A DNA stretch of 64,000 nucleotides, taken from positions 2,906,470 to 2,970,469 of the forward strand of contig NC_134526.1 of NCBI RefSeq assembly GCF_027942865.1. The letters run 5' to 3'. The notes under the pieces were generated by a model. It had not been told where the DNA came from. It worked only from the letters and a program-made list of their open reading frames with translations, and did not search any database. Made by a program: the position numbers and the translations under genes. Origin of the DNA: Odontesthes bonariensis (Eukaryota > Chordata > Actinopteri > Atheriniformes > Atherinopsidae). Position 1 is the stretch's first letter, and each line of letters starts with the position of its first letter. Shown here one piece after another: positions 10,831-22,054 of this stretch.

Positions 10831-13800
10831 CTAGCTGTGGGGCTGGGGGGCGATGCTGGAGCAGTCGGTGACCAGCAGCCCCACGGCGCTCGGGCTGGAC
10901 ACGGTGATGGCCACGCTGGTGGTGCCCACGGGCCCGGCGCTCGTGGGGTCGGGGTTGGGGTCGCCCTGCTGGGCGTGGGTGCCCATGTGACCCTGGAGCT
11001 GCGTGGCCGTCTTGCACTGCACGCCGCACAGCTGGCAGAGCAGCACGCCGCCGGCTCCCGTCCCGCCGAAGCCCCCCCGCGCCCCGCCGCTCTCCTTCCA
11101 CTCCTGGCCGTGGTGCTTCTGGGCGTGGACCCGCAGGTAGGTGAGGGTGGTGAAGCCTGCAACACAGGAGGCTGTTAGAGTGGTGCATTCTGGGACTGCG
11201 TTCAGCGGCGGCGGCGGCGTCTTACTGCGGTTGCAGAGGTGGCAGGAGTGATGCTGCGACTGGTTGTGGACCCTCATGTGGTCGGTGATGTAGGCGGCCG
11301 ACAGCAGCTTCCCGCAGATGTGACACGGCACCTTCTCCTCGTGACGGATCAGGTGCGCACGGAGGCGGTCCCGCGTGGCGAAGGCCGACGTGCACGTCTG
11401 AGGAAGAAACGTGGACACGAACACGCATTTTTTAGGAAGTTTAAGCAAAATAAAGTCACTTATTTCACATTTAGAACCAAAATATCCTGAATTTAGGGAA
11501 AATGACAAAAAACTGACACAAACAGAAAACTTTTTCATCCTCCTCTACGACCATTTAATGATTAATTAATTATTAATAAATGATTAATAAGTGATTCATA
11601 AGTGATTAATTAATGATTCATAAATGCACTCATATGAAAAACAAAGTAACTTCTGGATTTATTTATTTAAAATTTATTTATGTCATCAACCTTTTCAACG
11701 ACCTGGATATTCTCATAAAATCATTCGGGGATTCCTCTCTTTTTTAAACATCTGATCCTCATCAGGTGTTCAAACTGATCACATGACAGATCAAACCGTC
11801 TCATTATTTATAGAACAAAAGATGCAGATTGTGAAGAAGTAAGTGAACCCTTCCTGCTTCCACAGGAACTAAGTAGCAGCCAGGAGCTGATTAACTGATC
11901 ATCGTTCAGTGGAGCTCCTCCCTCCATCTGGGAGGCTCAGCCATGTTGAAATGAATCATTTTGGGTTTTTACATCAAATTGGGATGAAACAGACTTTATA
12001 TCTGGTTATAAATCTCTGCATCGTTCTCTCAGATCAGTCTCGATTTGCTTTAATCTGACTGATCAGTTGTTCTTTCCTCCACAGCTTCAACATTATTTTA
12101 GGGGTCTGAGGGCCCACCGTGAGCGTCCTGACTGAAAGCGAGCAAAACTGACGCCAAACGACGACTAAATGTTGCGAGGGTGTCCTGATATGCAGCGTGA
12201 TTCTATTGGTTCAGAATCCAAACCAGTAATTACCTGCGATTACCGACCATGCCCTTTGGTTCAGATCTTTGTGGTTTGGGGTCATAAACCATCGGGTGCT
12301 GTTCCACAGTAAAGATCAGCTTCTCCTCGTCCGTTATTCCCTGAGTGATGCTAACCTGTTGCTAACTAGCTTGTCAACAGGAAGCAGCGTGTTCATTTCA
12401 ACCAATAACAAGTGTTTAGGGGCGGGACACTGCTGCGAAATGTCGTCCAGATGGAGACAGCGCGGGCGATTTTATAAGAGGGCGAAGTCATCGCTGGACG
12501 GAGCGACATGTCAGGACAGACTGACTGAAAAAGTACGCTTTCTAATCACTTTTTATCAATCGCTCTCAGTCAGGTGTAACCGCTGCAGCAGAGAAGGACC
12601 ACCGACAGAATAACCAATAAATCCAATCAGCTGCCTTTCAGAACCTCAGTCTGACTTTTAAATGATACCTCAGCTTTATTCCACCCTTCTGTTGTCACGT
12701 CCAAACACAACTTGTGGAAAACACATCTCACTTGACTACAACCACAAGCCAATTAGCAACCGGCTTTCCCACCGTTCAGAGGCAGAAATGGGACTAATAT
12801 CCAGCATCTCACTGGAATTAAAAGATTCTTAAAAGATTATTCACCCAGTTTAGCCTTTTTTTTTCTTTAGAAGTACAACATAGTAATAAATGTACAGTGC
12901 ATTGAGTTTCCCTCTGGATCAGTGAAGTATTTATCTCGTAGCAACGCCGCTCAGATAATAAAACCAAGATGGCCAATTTAACAAGAAGAAAAAACATTTT
13001 CTGAACCACTTGGTGGCAGAAATGAATAAAAAATTAATTAAAAACCAAACAAACAAAGGTTAAAGGGATACAAGGTAGTTTAGCGGCAGTATAGCGATCT
13101 CTATTGGTCAAACTGAAATTCTACACTGTCATAAAAATGCCCACCTGTACACACCCACTAACTAACCATCGTGGCGAATGCTGCTGTTCGTTGTGTTATT
13201 TAGTCAGTGCAGTTAGGTCATCTGATTCACAAGTGTAGACTGCCCACGTAAGATACTATAATCAGAGATTTTCTGTAGAGAGAACTCAAGATAATATGCT
13301 ATAATCCTGTTGCTGGAGGAAGTGGCCGGGGACAGCTCGTCTGGGTTTCTCTGCTCAGGCTGCTGTCCCCGCGACCCGATCCCCGGACAAGCGGCACATA
13401 ATGGATGTATGGATGTATGGATGGACTGTTGCTGATCTTGAATGGGATTCTTCCCTCATCATGGTGTATTCGTGGAGTGATTCCTTTGTATTAGCAGACA
13501 CTTACAAAAGTTACATCTTAGACAGATGCGCGCAGGCACTACCAACACACGCCGCAATAAACGCAGACTAGCTCTACACTATTCCGATTATAATCACAAA
13601 TTAATCAATTTTCATTTGTAGATAACAATTCTTGTTCGGATCAAAACGCTATTCTTATTCTAATCAGGTCAGTCCGTGTATTTCTGAAGCTAGGCTACGT
13701 CTCGAACTCAGGGGGGAATTAGAGCACCGTCATCACCTGTCTCTTTGCGATCTAAAACGCAGATCACTATGGTAGATGAACAAGATCACGCTTGGAGAAA

Positions 13801-16800
13801 TTTCACAAAGATGGGAAGTGCCAACATCGAACGTTTCATGTTCAGTCTGTGAAAGGCAGAATAGGAAACGCTTGGTGTTGGCTCTTCAACGCAAGCGAAC
13901 ACATAGCTACAACTACAGCTAGCATACAGTACCTAGCTAAGTGCCGTAAACACAAACGACTCTTCTCACGCATCACGACACTTCAGAAGCGGGTCGCTCC
14001 TGCCGAAGTTACATATGGGATTTTCAGCATACAGACCCCTGTTGGGAGCGAGACAGGCTTCATTCGCTTACCATTGACTTGTTTAACCTTTGTTAAACTC
14101 CTGAAGGCTATAATTTTAGGTGAAAATGCTACCTAGTGCCCCTTTAAAAAGGGTAAAAAGAGTAAAAAGACGAAGTGTTGTGGCGGAGGTTTGACAGACG
14201 GTGAACTGACGGAGTTTGTGTGTCTCAGGAGGTGGAGCTCCCAGTCATTCTGATCACTTTTTATCGCTCGCTCTCAGTCGGGACGGGCTGGCTTTGTGTT
14301 AAACTCCAGCAGCTCGTGATGCTTCATGTGTCGCAGAAACAACAACACGCTCTGTTCCAGCTAATAATGTGAAAGCATTCTGTTGGATCAGGCTGCAGGC
14401 TGTTTTCTCTCATCACTGTTTAGGCCCAGAATGCATCTGTGATCTGTTCAGAGAATATAAAGCCAGCAGAGCTCTCAGCAGACCTTACCGTGCACTTGAA
14501 GGGTCTCTCTGTGGAGTGCACCTGTCGGACGTGACTGTTGAGGTGGTCCGGCCTGAGGACACAAAGCAGAACAGAAATCACTCCAAACCAAAGATGCTGC
14601 AAGAAGGTCGAGTTCATTCACAGAGCTGAGGATGAAGTAAGAGAAAATAACCCAAATAAAACGTCAGATTGGAGCCAAATGCCAAGGAGAAGAGGTGTGG
14701 GGAGGAAATCCGTGCCACAGATATTTCCACCATCACCTCGCTGTGTTCAGGCAGTTTTTGGGACGTTTCAAGGCCTCTGGTTGGTGGACCAGCAGGTATG
14801 ATGGTTGATGATTAGGGCTGGGCAACGATTAAAATGTTTAATCTAATTAATCACACGATTTCCCTGATTAATCACGATTAATCGCATTTGTACGCAGAAT
14901 CCAAAAATGAATCCAAAAGTAGTGTATAGCCTTTAGCATTTAGCTTTATTTTAAATGTGCTGCCATATGAATGAAAGTGCCATAACATTTGTTGTGCAAA
15001 CACACTTTTAACATCAGCATCTTTCTGTAGTTTTTATGTAGAAGCCTCGCTCCACTGTCTGTTTCCTTGAATGACTTGCTGCTATCAGTTGTGTGTTTTG
15101 CCTTTAAGTGATATTTTAGACTGGAACTACTACGCTGAGAAGACAATTCAACTTGGCAGAGTTTACAGATGACTTTGGTTCTGTCGACTCCGCCGTCTGG
15201 AAGAACTTTAAAATGAAAATGGCCGAGTAAAAGTTCCGTACCCTTCTCCATGTTTGGTGGATCCGCCGATTACTTTCTTTTCCTGTTCCACAGCAGACAG
15301 CTACAGACTTTTACAAAATAAAAGCCTGTGAGCAACAGACTTTTACAAAATAAAAGCCTGTGAGCAACAGACTTTTACAAAATAAAAGCCTGTGAGCAAC
15401 AGACTTTTACAAAATAAAAGCCTGTGAGCAACAGACTTTTACAGAATAAAAGCCTGTGAGCAACAGACTTTTACAGAATAAAAGCCTGTGAGCAACAGAC
15501 TTTTACAAAATAAAAGCCTGTGAGCAACAGACTTTTACAGAATAAAAGCCTGTGAGCAACAGACTTACAAAATAAAAGCCTGTGAGCGACAGACGTTTAC
15601 AAAATAAAAGCCTGTGAGCGACAGACGTTTACAAAATAAAAGCCTGTGAGCAACAGACGTTTACAATAATAAAAGCCTGTGAGCAACAGACTTTTACAAA
15701 ATAAAAGCCTGTGAGCAACAGACTTTTACAATAATAAAATAAATAATAAACAGGGGTGGTCCGTGGCGTAGTGGGCTGAGCAGGCGCCCCATGTACAGAG
15801 GCTACAGTCCTCGCTGCAGCTGGTTCGAGTCCCACATCCGACAGCCCTGTGCTGCATGTCGTTCCCCCTCTCTCTGCCCCCTGCTTCCTGTCTCTCTGAA
15901 CTTTCCATTAAAGGCACAAAAGCCCCCAAAAAAAAGTGTAAAATTTTTTTGTAAAAAAAAAAATAAAACCTGCGTTAATGCGCGATAAAATATTTATCGG
16001 CGTTAAATAATTAACGAGTTAACTCGCCCAGCTCTATTGATGATTGATGCCAAAGAGCATTTAGAGAAGAAAACACCTCAGACTGACGTCTCTGTTTCAG
16101 GCGTTTGGCTCGGCAGCAGAGGAGGAGGCGGTACCTGGAGAAGGCCTTGGCGCAGTGCGGACAGACGTAGGGTTTCTCCACGCCGCCTTGGTGCGAGCGC
16201 ACGTGGTAACTCATCCTGTCTTTCCTCTTGAAGCGCTGCTGGCAGATGGGGCAGGAGTACGGCTTCTCGTCCGAGTGGGACAGCCGGTGGCGGTTGAGGT
16301 GATACACGTCTCTGAAGGCTTTCCCGCAGGCCTCGCAGGCGTGGTTCTTCCTCACCTGGTTGGAGCTGGGAATGGGGTTGGGATTCTGGTGGACAGAAGA
16401 AGAGAAGCTGAACTTTTACAGAAAAAGCTGAGAAAATATGAGAACTTTATTCTATTACAGACAGTATGAAGACAGAGTTCTGCCACATTCTCTGTTGGGG
16501 ACAGGCCAGGACTGTAGGCAGGCCAGTCCAGCACCCGTACCCTCTTCTTGGTTTGTGTGAAGAATGTCCTTTTCCATGGTCTGCTTGAACAATGCACGGA
16601 CGTCCCCGGAAAAAAAGTAGTCCTGAAGGCAGCACATGTTGCTGTAAAACCTCAGTTAACTTTTCTGCATCAATGCTGCCATCACAGAAGTGGAAATGAG
16701 CTTTGCCAAGGGCCCTGATCCAACCCCATACCATCACAGAGGTGGAAGTGGGCCCTGATCCAACCCCATACCATCCCAGAGGTGGAAGTGGGCCTTGATA

Positions 16801-19800
16801 CAACCCCATACCATCCCAGGGGTGGAAGTGGGCCCTGATCCAACCCCATACCATCACAGAGGTGGAAGTGGGCCCTGATCCAACCCCATACCATCCCAGA
16901 GGTGGAAGTGGCCCCTGGTACAACCCCATATCATCCCAGAGGGGGAAGTGGGCCCTGGTACAAACCCCATACCATCCCAGGGGTGGAAGTGGCCCCTGGT
17001 ACAAACCCGTACCATCCCAGAGGTGGAAGTGGCCCCTGATACAACCCCATACCATCCCAGAGGTGGAAGTGGCCCCTGGTACAACCCCATACCATCCCAG
17101 AGGTGGAAGTGGCCCCTGATACAACTCCATACCATCCGAGAGGTGGAAGTGGCCCCTGGTACAACCCCATACCATCCCAGGGGTGGAAGTGGGCCCTGAT
17201 ACAACCCCATACCATCCCAGAGGTGGAAGTGGCCCCTGATACAACCCCATACCATCCCAGGGGTGGAAGTGGGCCATGATCCAACCCCATACCATCCCAG
17301 AGGTGGAAGTGGGCCCTGATCCAACCCCATACCATCCCAGGGGTGGAAGTGGGTCCTGATCCAACCCCATACCATCCCAGAGGGGGAAGTGGGTCCTGAT
17401 ACAACCCCATACCATCCCAGGGGTGGAAGTGGGTCCTGATCCAACCCCATACCATCCCAGGGGTGGAAGTGGGTCCTGATCCAACCCCATACCATCCCAG
17501 GGGTGGAAGTGGGCCATGATCCAACCCCATACCATCCCAGAGGTGGAAGTGGGCCCTGATCCAACCCCATATCATCCCAGGGGTGGAAGTGGGCCATGAT
17601 CCAACCCCATACCATCCCAGAGGTGGAAGTGGGTCCTGATCCAACCCCATACCATCCCAGAGGGGGAAGTGGGTCCTGATACAACCCCATACCATCCCAG
17701 GGGTGGAAGTGGGTCCTGATCCAACCCCATACCATCCCAGAGGTGGAAGTGGCCCCTGATACAACCCCATACCATCCCAGGGGTGGAAGTGGGCCCTGAT
17801 CCAAACCCATACCATCCCAGGGGTGGCGGTGGGCCCTGATCCAACCCCATACCATCCCAGGGGTGGAAGTGGGCCCTGATCCAACCCCATACCATCCCAG
17901 GGGTGGCGGTGGGCCCTGATCCAACCCCATACCATCCCAGAGGTGGAAGTGGGCCCTGCTCCAACCCCATACCATCACTACAAACAGACAGAAACTGACC
18001 CTTCACCGGCGTCTTGCTGCAGCCTTGTTGGTTGAACCTCTCCGGTCGCTCCTTCCCTCCAGTTCAAACTAAAACCTGCTTAAACCAACGGGCATTTTGA
18101 CCAAAGCGCCTCACACACACACCTCAGTCAGACCTCAGAATTGTGTTGAATGTGTCACCTTTAAGCTGAGCTGTCCTCCACAGAGCAGACAATAAAACCT
18201 GAGACTGTAACCGGAACCATGGAAACTGCTTTCATACCTCTCGGTCCAAACACTTTTAAACAAAAGAAGAAGAAGAAGAAGACAGTAACAGAATCATCTG
18301 ACGGCTGTCGAGCTGCACACCCACCTGCTCCATGGACCCAACAACGACCACAGCTGCCTGGATGGGTTGAGGCGGCGCAGCCATGGTTACGGTTGCAGGG
18401 GCGATGGACACAGGGACCAGCTGGCCCTCCGGGTTGGTGTGCTGCCCGGGTTGGGGGAGGGTCTCTGTGGCGGGGGCGGGAGGCGGAGGCTGTGGGGGCA
18501 GGGTGAGCTGGAGGAGGGACAGAGGGATGGTCTGCTTCTCCACCCGCACCGCCTTCGCCGCTTCCTCCTTCTCCCGCGCCGTTCGGTCCTTCATCTTGAT
18601 GCCCGTGTGCACCGACTGGTGCCGCCGCAGGTTGTAGCTGTTCTTGAACTCCTTGTTGCAGGTGGCGCAGATGTGGGCCGGCCGGCTGGGCTTGGCGAGC
18701 GGTTTGACTGGCGGACACAGCAGACATGACATCAACAGTTCAGATCCGACTTAACTTCAACATCTGTGCGCAGACGACTGAAAGAAAGAACACCAGTGAG
18801 GTTCAACCCTTTTTCCTTTTTGCTCTTTGGCTCCGCCCACAGTTGCGTGATGTAACACCGCCATCATCTCAGTGTGAGCTCTGCACACGTACAGCCACAC
18901 ACGTGAATTTCATGTTAAAGACGTCATCAGAGGCGGTTTCAAACCCGGGAATGTGCACAACAAAAGTCAGTCGCATAGTTTTACGATTGGAAATCAACCC
19001 ATCACAGCAGAGACGGTTACTATGGTTACTAACCTGAGCAGGGAGGGGCTTTAGGACTAAACAAGGTGAGGCTGCGTTTCAGTTTTATGCTCCTAAAATC
19101 TGGAACAGCCTTCCAGAATGAGACAGGCCTCAACTCTGACAATGTTTAAATCCAGGCTGAAAACAGTTCTGTTTAGCTGTGCATATGACACCTGAAAGTA
19201 TTTTATCTGCACTCTTCACTTTTAAGTTAATTAATTAATGATTATTTTTTATGTTTTTTTTCAGTGACTTTATTGCCTTCTTGTGATTTTATGTAGCTGT
19301 GTACAAATTGTGCTCTACAAATAAAATTGCCTTGCCTAGGAGCCGAAGCACAGCAGAGAGGGAGGGGGAGGAGCCTATATTTACTTTTTATAGGACTTTT
19401 TTTTTAATTCATGTCCACAGCGATGAACAAATCTAAAGTTCTGATCGTTTTTTTTTGCCATTTTATCCACATAAAAACAACAACAGGTGTATTTACAGAG
19501 GTCATGTGACTGCACACAGGTGGACTTTAACTAATTATGTGGCACCAGATAAGATTCAGGCTTCATATTAAAGGTCTGATCACATGTGTGTGCACCACGT
19601 CTTATTTTTTTACATTTTGCAGCAATAATTTGGAATAATTTGGATTTTTCCACCTGAAATAAGTTAAAATGAGGAAAAACACCAAGAGGAAAGAGAATAA
19701 TTTGGATTTTCGAACTATTAGGATATAGTTTGGGTCCTCATCTCCTGATGTTGGCAGTTCTTCATGTTTCCACCACACAGTCTCATGTGTTTACAGACCG

Positions 19801-22054
19801 CTCTAACTCCTCACCGGGCAGCGGCTCCTCGCTCAGAGCGGCGGTGTCCACGGTGGACGGCGGCGCCACGATGTGCTCGGCCGGAGGACTCTGAGCCGGG
19901 CCGGTCAGCTCGGGCAGCAGCTCGGACTGCAGAGGCGTGTCCGCTTGGTTCTGATTCGGCGTCGTCTGCAATGGTTCAACAACATCTGTATTAATAGTCC
20001 AGAAGTTTAAGCACAAAGCACACGGACCTGAACCGAGGAGACGAAACGTTTCACAGAAAAGTTACAGAAAAGTTTTATGAAACACAACAAAATCTTGAGT
20101 TTGTAGTTTGTCAAACGATTTATTTAACAGACAAAAATCCAAATAAATGATTTTCAGTATCTTCACTGATCAACTTCATTGATCTCAGGCTGTAAAACTG
20201 AACCAAACGTAGAATCTGAAGCATCAACACTCAGTAAAAGTTCTTATGGAGTCATGTTTCCATCAGCTTCCTTTAACAACTCTTTCTAACGCTTTGGGAA
20301 CTGAGGACACTGATTGTTGCAGTTTTTCAGAGGAATCTGGGTCCATTCCTGCTGAATCCCAGATTTCCCCAGACTCCCCGAATTCACAATATTCTGCTCT
20401 GCAGATGCTGAAAGACCAAAGTTCTTTACAGTCTGACTCTGAGAAATATTTGCTGAACTTATTGATGATTCTCTGATGGAGTTTGACCCAAAGCGTTGAG
20501 CCACGACCCATCCTTGTTGGAGAGACTGAACCTTTGGTGGATGCTGCTGTTATACCCAATCCTGACACCCTCACCTGTCAGCAGGTAACCTGCTGGTTGG
20601 AGAAGCTTCCAGAACGCTGTTCCTGTAGATTCTGTAAACTTTCTGTCTTTCTGTGACTCCAGAACAACTTTCACTGAGTGTTGCTGCATCAGGTTCTACA
20701 TTTGGTTCTGTTTTCTAAATACAAAGAAGTTGGTCAGTGAAGACTCTGAAATCATTTCTTTGGACTCGTTTCTGTTCAATAAAAGCAAATAAATACAAAA
20801 ATATATGAGTGACTTTATGAACTAATCTGAGCATCTAAACGATGAGATTTATCGACTCTTCTGATTTCTGTCATTTTGAACTCGACATCAGTCGTCACAA
20901 AGTTTTGATTTCCGCCTTGTTGGCGTTATTTTGAGCCAAGATTCTGCAACTGTGACGATTATTTCTCGTCTCAAATGTGTTCAGAAACAGAAAAAAAAGC
21001 AAGAGGAAGTTTTTTCTTTTACAAAAAGAAAGCAAAAACCCATGAAAAAAAAGGAGAAAAAGATAAAATCATACAAATAATAACAATAATCACAGATGTT
21101 TAAAAAGAAATAGACATGAACGAGCACATAAATGTGTAAACAAATGAAGATTTGAATCATTCTTTGCGGGCAAACTGGAAAAAAATACACAAATTTTCAG
21201 CTTTTCTTTTTTTTTTTTTTTTTTTTAATGGAAAACTTTTTTTCCATTTCTTTTTTTACTATTTAGTCAAAATAAAAGAAGCTTAAATTGTAAATTTGTG
21301 TGATTATCTTTTGCAAAACATCCAATCGATCAACGAAATAGGAAAAATTATTTCATTCATTTTTCTGTGTTTCCATTTTTATTTTATTCCTTCTTGTGGC
21401 ACTCCTTGCACTCCGTACCACAACATTTGACCCGGAGCTTCAATCCTACAGGAAGTGGGTCATTTTCTCCATTTATTTCTTAGGTTTGGTGCAGTTTCTG
21501 ACATTTCTGCACATTTTAAAAGCCTCACTCAGGTGTACTTTGGTCGGGCTGAACCAAGACGTGTTGGTGCGGCCGAACTGTGAAGCTTTGGAGTCTTTAA
21601 AGAGGCGAATCTCGATGTTCTGCCATGAAAATGATGATGTAACCGACAGAAAATGTTAAATCTGCTCTGAAACCGACAGGTTACGAGACCAATGATTGCT
21701 TTGCTTTGTGCCTGTTGATGTCATCGTCTGTCAGAGTTCAGTTCAAGTTGATTTGAACCCAAATTCAGTTTATATTTGTCAGGACAGTTTAAGGACAGTT
21801 TTGGTCGACGGATCAGGTCATGAACCCTTATCTGAGGTTTAAATCCGTCTCCAAGGAGAACCAAAGCAACAACTTCACCCTGACCCCTTAATGACCCCCC
21901 CCCACCATCCTCTCTGACCCCATCCAGGGATGTGAAACACCCCCACCCACCTCCGTCTTCTCCTCCCCACACATATAAAAAGCTCAACCACAAGCAGCTC
22001 CAGCCACAATTAACAACTCACCTGAAAGAGGAAATTACTCCAGGAGGTATCCAT
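10831..22054 (-). CDS. maz: MYC-associated zinc finger protein, complete CDS (7 exons)
   Basis: Coding exons (gene order): 22022-22054, 19815-19965, 18325-18707, 16135-16385, 14489-14552, 11226-11397, 10831-11156. They sum to 1380 nt, 459 aa plus stop, with matching phases and GT-AG introns. The protein starts MDTSWSNFLFQ in a strong Kozak context (A at -3, G at +4). It carries the MAZ signature STVDTAAL and has eight C2H2 fingers. Finger 1 (C75, C78, H91, H95) is set apart by a Pro/Gln linker; the others follow in series, beginning HACEACGKAF, YSCPICQQRF, YVCPHCAKAF, FKCTTCTSAF, VPCHICGKLL, HSCHLCNRSF and LLCQLCGVQC. MAZ is a nuclear factor that binds GGGAGGG-type GA boxes, acts at Sp1-like promoters and co-operates with CTCF. 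VEZF1 is the closest alternative, but the N-terminus and fingers 7-8 fit the long MAZ isoform. Introns are loaded with transposons and a minisatellite. Confidence 0.93.
11157..11225 (-). other. maz: 69-bp stop-free in-frame intron of maz
   Basis: This last maz intron has a canonical GTAAGA donor and TTGCAG acceptor, is 69 nt (23 codons) long and has no stop in the gene's frame. Retention would insert 23 residues (beginning KTPPPP) directly after the Cys-x2-Cys of finger 7, so the read-through frame runs unbroken from 11538 to the stop at 10831. Confidence 0.75.
12605..13050. repeat. Dispersed repeat J, copy 1
   Basis: The reverse complement of this stretch recurs at about 51698-52113. Matching landmarks include cagcttattccacccttctg-like and ggatcagtgaagtatttatc segments and the aaccacttggtggcagaaat end. 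No termini or coding capacity were recognised, so the class is unknown. It lies in a maz intron immediately left of a TTAA element. Confidence 0.7.
13064..14143. mobile_element. TTAA-flanked element family A/B, copy 1
   Basis: A 1080-bp non-coding element between TTAA sites at 13060-13063 and 14144-14147. Its imperfect inverted ends are agggatacaaggtag and ctacctagtgcccct. An inverted copy occupies 41880-42954. It carries a GC-rich LINE/SINE-like tail ending in (ggatgtat)n at about 13305-13425, which is present in both copies and so was captured before they spread. It sits in the maz intron between exons 5 and 6. Confidence 0.8.
13305..13425 (+). mobile_element. Short retroposon tail (ggatgtat)n inside element A
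   Basis: A GC-rich segment with gcgacccgatccccggacaa followed by gcggcacataatggatgtatgg. It resembles the 3' ends of teleost RTE-like LINEs and their SINEs, which end in TGGA-type repeats. The same block is found in inverse orientation near 42590-42710 in the second copy of the host element. Confidence 0.5.
14946..15251 (-). CDS. BED zinc-finger ORF of hAT element, copy 1
   Basis: A 101-aa ORF starting MEKGTELLLGHFHF. It contains a BED-like finger, VICKLCQVELSSQ, then a serine run and LKYHLKAKH, giving Cys-x2-Cys and His-x4-His ligands near residues 29-53. BED fingers form the DNA-binding N-terminus of hAT transposases and of domesticated ZBED proteins. The catalytic DDE/RNase-H part is absent. 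The copy at 45534-45839 has the same length and differs by one visible residue in this region (KLC versus KHC). It is probably transposon-derived rather than a host gene. Confidence 0.7.
   Translation of the reverse strand: MEKGTELLLGHFHFKVLPDGGVDRTKVICKLCQVELSSQRSSSSLKYHLKAKHTTDSSKSFKETDSGARLLHKNYRKMLMLKVCLHNKCYGTFIHMAAHLK
15295..15740. repeat. 32-bp tandem array inside hAT element
   Basis: About 14 copies of agacttttacaaaataaaag plus cctgtgagcaac. The second hAT copy has only about three units (45895-45975), so the array expanded after the two copies separated or contracted in the other. Confidence 0.9.
15755..15962 (+). mobile_element. tRNA-derived SINE nested in hAT element
   Basis: The head resembles a tRNA gene, with a box A-like tggcgtagtgg (15764-15774) and a box B ggttcgagtcc (15822-15832). 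A non-tRNA body and an A-rich tail follow. Comparison with the second hAT copy, which lacks it, shows a clean insertion, with aataaaa-like sequence on both sides as the probable target duplication. An intact tRNA gene is excluded by the long body and poor acceptor-stem pairing. Confidence 0.7.
16440..16740 (-). pseudogene. Tc1/mariner transposase relic in maz intron
   Basis: On the minus strand, broken frames encode recognisable Tc1-family segments. In order they are MVWGWIRALGKAHFHFCDGS, then IDAEKLTEVLQQHVLPSG, then in another frame RVRVLDWPAYSPGLSPTEN. The last is the conserved region before the catalytic Glu. Frameshifts and stops show it is dead. Its 5' end merges into the 40-bp minisatellite. 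Confidence 0.85.
16740..17980. repeat. 40-bp minisatellite derived from Tc1 transposase
   Basis: About 31 copies of a 40-bp unit (ccatcccagaggtggaagtg plus ggccctgatccaaccccata). On the minus strand the unit reads MVWGW-I-(R/A)-A-H-F-H-(P/L)-W-DG-like peptide, matching the adjacent transposase segment with 'LGKA' deleted. It occupies most of the maz intron between exons 3 and 4. Confidence 0.95.
19030..19336 (+). mobile_element. LINE C-terminal and 3' tail fragment
   Basis: Broken plus-strand frames read 'FYAPKIWNSLPE' followed by a degenerate continuation, the C-terminal motif of fish I/Nimb-like LINE reverse transcriptases. It ends with a ctctacaaataaaattgcct tail. It lies in the maz intron between exons 2 and 3. 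Confidence 0.65.
20263..20360 (-). pseudogene. Tc1 transposase C-terminal relic
   Basis: The minus strand encodes SEKLQQSVSSVPKALERVV, matching the extreme C-terminus of teleost Tc1-like transposases (KLQQLVSSVPKR-type). It is a short fragment in the maz intron between exons 1 and 2. The following ~400 bp may be more decayed element. Confidence 0.65.
20700..22021 (-). other. maz intron 1, mostly unique AT-rich sequence
   Basis: No exon or clear repeat was recognised beyond a homopolymer T run near 21205-21226. A C-rich patch near 21880-21970 precedes exon 1. Confidence 0.4.

Larger units (their letters stand above)
14813..16036 (-). mobile_element. hAT element with BED finger ORF, copy 1
   Basis: The element begins tagggctgggc and ends gcccagctcta. 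It is flanked by identical 8-bp duplications ttgatgat (14805-14812 and 16037-16044), the hallmark of hAT transposition. It contains a BED-type zinc-finger ORF, a 32-bp tandem array (about 15295-15735) and a nested tRNA-derived SINE. Its right end lies 99 bp from the 5' splice site of maz exon 4. The other copy is at 45401-46045. No transposase catalytic domain is visible, so it is non-autonomous. Confidence 0.9.

Noticed and set aside
15755..15840. Possible tRNA gene
   Set aside because: It has A- and B-box-like motifs but no convincing cloverleaf, a long non-tRNA body and an A-rich tail, and sits as an insertion in a hAT element: a SINE.
16447..17978. Long minus-strand ORFs with MVWGW repeats
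   Set aside because: They come from the 40-bp array and the dead Tc1 fragment. The frames shift with each unit and there are no gene signals.
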